Source: Schlesneria sp.
Lineage (GTDB): Bacteria > Planctomycetota > Planctomycetia > Planctomycetales > Planctomycetaceae
Length of the DNA: 10,718 nt
Assembly (NCBI GenBank): GCA_025353525.1
Contig: JANXOO010000266.1
Location: 1-10,718 of the forward strand
Direction of reading: 5' to 3'
Part shown: positions 8,245 through 10,718 of the stretch, one piece after another
Position numbering within the stretch: position 1 is the stretch's first letter
Layout: every line of letters begins with the position of its first letter
Notes under the pieces: model-generated
The model's input: the letters and a program-made list of their open reading frames with translations, nothing else
Told to the model about the DNA's origin: nothing
Database searches by the model: none
Position numbers and translations under genes: made by a program

Positions 8245-8679
8245 CTAATGCGCGTGATCGCCGTGCCCATGCCCGTCCGATTCGTGCTCGTCAGAACTTT
8301 CCTCTGGAAATGAGCAAAGAGAACCACATGCACCGGAAAGCTGCACGGTTCCGCACAAGCCGATTATCGTTATCAGCATCGTGACATAGATGGCTTTGCC
8401 CCCGAAGTTGGTGGGACGAAGCCCGAGCAAATAGTGGGCGCCGTCAGGAGGCGGAGCGATCAACCCCCAAACCAATACCGAAATGAACCCGATCAGCAAC
8501 ACGCCAAAGATTCCCCCTTTTGCCAAAACGGGATACAACTTTTCCCAATTCACAGCCAGCAACCAGAAGGCAACCCATGCGATGAGCGGTGCCCAGGGAA
8601 CGAGCAACGCCAACAACGTTATCAGGACTTCCCATCCGGCGACGAGAAATACCTGCAATCGGTCGATCAAATGTTCCAT
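8245..8679 (-). CDS. Small membrane protein with Cys-rich segment and His-rich C-terminus, function unknown
   Basis: A 144-residue protein that I do not recognise as a named family. It has about four hydrophobic segments (near 12-28, 30-44, 55-75 and 96-112), then a segment with three cysteines (C109, C118, C122) around VQLSGACGSLC, and an acidic, histidine-rich tail (DEHESDGHGHGDHAH, five His in 14 residues). The tail and cysteines suggest binding of a transition metal such as copper, zinc or nickel, but this is inference from composition. The ATG at 8679 has only a weak GAAAGA element upstream; the stop is TAG. It lies upstream of the MMPL exporter gene on the same strand with a 190-bp gap, so co-transcription is possible but not shown. 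The frame is credible because its clear membrane topology and finished tail are hard to get by chance. Confidence 0.7.
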   Translation of the reverse strand: MEHLIDRLQVFLVAGWEVLITLLALLVPWAPLIAWVAFWLLAVNWEKLYPVLAKGGIFGVLLIGFISVLVWGLIAPPPDGAHYLLGLRPTNFGGKAIYVTMLITIIGLCGTVQLSGACGSLCSFPEESSDEHESDGHGHGDHAH

Positions 8680-8798
8680 TCAAACGGTCTTTCAACGGAA
8701 AACAGACTTCGATTCGCGAGCAGCGAATATCAGATTCGAATTCACAGAAATAACACAGCGCGGGCGTTTCCCGCAACCCAATGGGCAGTTGTATGTCA

Positions 8799-8853
8799 GC
8801 CTTTCGCCGGATGAAAGGCAGGCGGAGCGCAGGCACGAATTGGCAATTCGTGC
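8799..8853. repeat. Pair of strong hairpins, possibly a REP-like element
   Basis: GCCTTTC (8799-8805) pairs with GAAAGGC (8813-8819) across a 7-nt loop. Thirteen bases later GCACGAATT (8833-8841) pairs perfectly with AATTCGTGC (8845-8853) across a 3-nt loop. The 9-bp stem is the strongest hairpin in the window. Neither is followed by a T run. Two closely spaced palindromes in an intergenic region are the usual look of a REP/BIME-type element, but copy number cannot be judged from one locus. Confidence 0.4.
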
Positions 8854-8939
8854 GAACCGGGACGTGTGATAACTCCAGATGCTGAAATCCCGGAGCCAAC
8901 CTGAGTGCGGAAGAATTCTTGTGGAGGTTCGTTTTTTTT
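8853..8939 (+). terminator. Orphan Rho-independent terminator-like signal
   Basis: GGTTCG (8926-8931) is immediately followed by TTTTTTTT (8932-8939). It can pair with CGAACC (8853-8858) to close a multi-branched structure, or AGGTT (8925-8929) can pair with AACCT (8898-8902) in a shorter hairpin containing the palindrome AAGAATTCTT (8911-8920). The direct contact between the 3' arm and the T run is typical of intrinsic terminators, but the local stem is weak. No plus-strand coding gene lies directly upstream. Confidence 0.35.
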
Positions 8940-9035
8940 GCCGGGGCTTGCATTTGCGCCCTGAAATACTGAAGTGCCCTCAAGACTTGTGGCTTCCCAA
9001 AGCAATTATTCGATCCCGTAAAACGTGCCGTGCGC

Positions 9036-9064
9036 TTGATCGTAGCGATTCAAGGGAGTAGAGT
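9036..9064 (+). promoter_or_regulatory. Candidate sigma70-type promoter for the STAS-GspE unit, overlapped by an inverted repeat
   Basis: TTGATC (9036-9041), a 17-bp spacer, then TAGAGT (9059-9064); each box matches four of six consensus bases, about 60 bp before the STAS ATG. An inverted repeat covers the -35 box and most of the spacer: CTTGATCG (9035-9042), TAG, then CGA-T-TCAAG (9046-9054) with one bulged T. That is a natural place for a repressor operator. Confidence 0.35.
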
Positions 9065-9124
9065 CAGTTTTCAAATCGCCAGCTCTTCCAGTATAACCAG
9101 TTCGTTCTCTTGGGCCAAACTGTC

Positions 9125-9481
9125 ATGAAGTTCTCTATTTCTGCAGACCAGGGACAGGTCGTTCAGGTCACCATTGAAGGTTGTCTCACCCAACCCGACA
9201 TCGCTCCGCCGCTGGATCCGTTCCGGCAGGTTTTAGGGCAAAATGTCTACCAGAGGACTGTCCTGCTGGACATGGCCCAGTCAAATTATCTCGACTCGAT
9301 GTGCATAGGCTGGTTACTCAGTTCGCACAAGCGATTTCGCGAACAGGGCGGCAAACTGGTGATTCACTCACTGCAACCGATGGCGTCAAACGTCATTTCT
9401 CTTCTGCGGCTCAACAACGTTTTCCAACTCGCCACCGACACGGAAACTGCACTGCAACTGGTGCGCGGAGAGGTAGCCTAA
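9125..9481 (+). CDS. STAS-domain protein, anti-sigma factor antagonist-like
   Basis: A 118-residue cytoplasmic protein made of a single STAS domain. The family includes SpoIIAA/RsbV-type antagonists, which bind anti-sigma factors or partner kinases and are switched by phosphorylation of a Ser/Thr. The phosphorylation-loop motif NYLDSMCIGWLLSSHKRF (54-71) places the candidate phosphosite at S58, after D57, where RsbV-like proteins have D-S. It is followed by the typical strand GGKLVIHSL (75-83) and a C-terminal helix (ISLLRLNNVFQL). I chose the ATG at 9125; a TTG at 9110 would add five residues (MGQTV), but neither start has a good ribosome-binding site. The stop TAA is directly followed by the ATG of the GspE-like gene, so the two are very likely translated together. 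No kinase/anti-sigma partner gene is in view. Confidence 0.82.
   Translation: MKFSISADQGQVVQVTIEGCLTQPDIAPPLDPFRQVLGQNVYQRTVLLDMAQSNYLDSMCIGWLLSSHKRFREQGGKLVIHSLQPMASNVISLLRLNNVFQLATDTETALQLVRGEVA
9467..9473 (+). promoter_or_regulatory. Ribosome-binding site of the GspE-like gene inside the STAS reading frame
   Basis: GGAGAGG with an 8-nt spacer to the ATG at 9482. It lies within the last codons of the STAS gene and supports both that start and translational coupling of the two genes. Confidence 0.7.
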
Positions 9482-10708
9482 ATGACATTCGACGGGCGCT
9501 TCCCCGGTGACTTTTTTGCAAACCTTTCTCCAGGCCAGGTGGTGGCGACCATCATCGAAAAAGCCGGCGAATTGCACGTGAGCGATTTATTCCTGCTGGC
9601 AGAAGAATCGGGCCTCCGCGTCGCGTTCCGACGCATGGGCGGCATCGAAACGGTTGCTGCACTGCCGCTGGAACTCGGGCGATCAGTCATCACGCTGATC
9701 AAGGCCGAAGCCGGAATCGATCTGGGAGATCGCCGCAGACCTCACGAAGGGCGTCGGATTCAGGCGGTGGGTGAACGTGTCATCGACCTGCGCATCAACA
9801 TTATTCCAACGCTACACGGCGAAGATGTCTGCGCCAGGTTGCTCGACCGAAAATTCGGCCTGAAGACACTGGAACAAATCGGTCTGACCCGGATCGAATT
9901 GAACAAGATGCAAGCGATGCTCAATAACCCGAGCGGCCTGATCCTGGTCACCGGCCCGACGGGAACAGGCAAGACGACAACTCTTTACGCCGCCCTGCAA
10001 TATCTGAATGACGGCACACGCAAGATCAATACACTCGAAGACCCCATCGAATATGCAGTCAACGGGTTGCGCCAATCGCAAGCGAATACCAAAATCGGGC
10101 TCGATTTTCCCGAACTGCTGAGAAACGTCCTCAGGCAATCGCCCGACGTTATTATGGTCGGCGAAATTCGCGATGAGGAAACGGCAACGACTGCCGTGCG
10201 AGCGGCGAACAGCGGTACCGTGGTCCTGTCGACGCTGCATGCTCCCGTTGCGGCGGCGGCTGTGCAGAGTATGGCGGCACTTGGTGTCAACCGGTTCTTT
10301 CTGTCGAATTGTCTTCTGGGCGTTGTCGCTCAACGGCTTGTTCGGACGCTTTGTCCGAAGTGCCGGGTTGCTTACGACATCGGTGAATCGCCTGAAACTT
10401 TCGCAGACATTCAATCATTCCTCGAGCCTGGTTTCGGTTCGTATATTTTCGGGCCCGGTTCGTGCGATGCGTGTTTGCAACAGGGCTATTCCGGGCGCAC
10501 AGCGATCCTGGAACTGATGCTTTTCAATCGGGCTCTGCGGCAACTGGTTGCCAAAGGTTGCAGCAGCGAAGAACTTCAAGCGTTTGCCGTCCAGCAGGGA
10601 ATGCTCGAATTCCGCCGTTCGGCCATGGTGAAGGTGGCAATGGGGGTCACGAGCACAGAAGAAGTCTTGCGAGAGCTTCCGACCGATCAGTTGGGACTCG
10701 ACCTCTGA
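9482..10708 (+). CDS. GspE/PilB-family secretion or pilus ATPase, short form
   Basis: A complete 408-residue hexameric-type ATPase of the type II secretion/type IV pilus family, which powers assembly of a pseudopilus or pilus from the cytoplasmic face. The N-terminal part (about 15-125) matches the N2 domain, with HVSDLF (32-37) as a form of the usual A-S-D-I-H element. The core has Walker A GPTGTGKT (158-165), Asp box TLEDPIEY (184-191), Walker B VIMVGEIRD (223-231) with E228, and His box STLHAP with H253. A zinc-type tetracysteine motif follows: C291/C294 (CPKC) and C328/C331 (CDAC). GYSGRTAILEL (335-345) is the conserved segment after it. At 408 residues it is shorter than typical GspE/PilB (roughly 500-570) because the N1 domain is missing. 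It abuts the STAS gene and has a good ribosome-binding site. GspE or PilB cannot be decided here; PilT is less likely because PilT lacks the tetracysteine motif. Confidence 0.9.
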   Translation: MTFDGRFPGDFFANLSPGQVVATIIEKAGELHVSDLFLLAEESGLRVAFRRMGGIETVAALPLELGRSVITLIKAEAGIDLGDRRRPHEGRRIQAVGERVIDLRINIIPTLHGEDVCARLLDRKFGLKTLEQIGLTRIELNKMQAMLNNPSGLILVTGPTGTGKTTTLYAALQYLNDGTRKINTLEDPIEYAVNGLRQSQANTKIGLDFPELLRNVLRQSPDVIMVGEIRDEETATTAVRAANSGTVVLSTLHAPVAAAAVQSMAALGVNRFFLSNCLLGVVAQRLVRTLCPKCRVAYDIGESPETFADIQSFLEPGFGSYIFGPGSCDACLQQGYSGRTAILELMLFNRALRQLVAKGCSSEELQAFAVQQGMLEFRRSAMVKVAMGVTSTEEVLRELPTDQLGLDL

Positions 10709-10718
10709 CGGGCGAAGG

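Larger units (their letters stand above)
8712..8939 (+). ncRNA. Candidate structured small RNA ending at a T8 tract
   Basis: Five or six successive hairpins occupy about 230 bp and end in a stem immediately followed by eight T on the plus strand. No plus-strand protein gene lies upstream that would need this terminator, so an independent small transcript would explain it. I compared by eye with the known conserved cores of RNase P RNA, SRP RNA and tmRNA and saw no match. No 5' end or promoter could be fixed, so the left boundary is simply the first hairpin. The alternative is a dispersed hairpin repeat or chance. Confidence 0.3.
8680..9124. other. Longest non-coding stretch, rich in hairpins
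   Basis: These 445 bp separate the minus-strand small membrane protein gene from the plus-strand STAS gene. No credible protein gene was found. The left half (8712-8939) contains many perfect short inverted repeats: ATTCGC/GCGAAT (8712-8728), GCGGG/CCCGC (8760-8774), GCCTTTC/GAAAGGC (8799-8819), GCACGAATT/AATTCGTGC (8833-8853) and CCGGGA/TCCCGG (8857-8893), followed by a T8 tract. The right half (8940-9124) has a plausible promoter for the STAS-GspE unit and little else. Confidence 0.6.

Noticed and set aside
8444..8983. A 179-codon minus-strand open frame overlapping the small membrane protein gene and the hairpin region
   Set aside because: It overlaps the well-supported 8245-8679 gene in another frame, has no recognisable domain or topology and crosses several hairpins; treated as a chance frame.
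8796..9005. A 69-codon minus-strand open frame in the intergenic region
   Set aside because: No good start signal or domain, and the strong hairpins lie inside it; more likely non-coding.
8879..9061. A 60-codon plus-strand open frame running through the T8 tract
   Set aside because: No ribosome-binding site, no recognisable protein features, and it reads through the terminator-like signal.
8680..9124. Known housekeeping RNAs (RNase P RNA, SRP RNA, tmRNA, tRNA) in the hairpin-rich region
   Set aside because: None of the conserved core sequences I know for these was visible; an Infernal search would be decisive.
9110..9127. TTG at 9110 as the start of the STAS gene
   Set aside because: The ATG at 9125 starts at the first STAS strand, and neither site has a ribosome-binding site; the common start codon is preferred.

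Overview
The window looks like an ordinary chromosomal stretch of a moderately GC-rich bacterium, most likely a planctomycete. This is inferred from gene content and style: a sugar-phosphate isomerase/epimerase, an EcsA-like ATPase with a large ABC-export-type permease, a lone GT-C type membrane glycosyltransferase, an MMPL exporter, and a STAS protein joined to a short GspE ATPase. No rRNA, tRNA, CRISPR array or insertion sequence was seen. No similarity search was possible, so the taxon is a guess.

Layout from left to right. Positions 2-940 (+) hold the 3' part of a TIM-barrel sugar isomerase/epimerase. It converges on a two-gene ABC transporter unit on the minus strand, with the ATPase at 2743-3483 upstream of the permease at 995-2644. 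The 98 bp between these two genes contain a terminator-like hairpin with a run of seven T, overlapped by a competing 9-bp inverted repeat. This arrangement resembles an attenuator. A 215-bp divergent region with a perfect 8-bp inverted repeat separates the ABC unit from a 601-residue polytopic glycosyltransferase-like protein (3699-5504, +). That gene converges on an MMPL/RND-type exporter (5583-8054, -), which is preceded on the same strand by a small polytopic protein with a Cys- and His-rich end (8245-8679, -).

The 445 bp from 8680 to 9124 form the longest non-coding stretch. They hold a series of short perfect hairpins, the best being a 9-bp stem with a 3-nt loop, ending in a closing stem followed by eight T on the plus strand. 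No convincing plus-strand protein gene lies upstream of this terminator-like signal, so it is a candidate small RNA gene or a dispersed hairpin repeat. A plausible sigma70-type promoter overlapped by an inverted repeat follows. After it come a STAS-domain protein (9125-9481) and a GspE/PilB-type ATPase (9482-10708), which abut exactly (TAA then ATG).

The clearest functional units are the ABC pair, the possible small-protein/MMPL pair, and the STAS-GspE pair. The features that most deserve a second look are the intercistronic attenuator-like element, the hairpin array with an orphan terminator, and the coupling of a regulatory STAS domain to a secretion/pilus-type ATPase.
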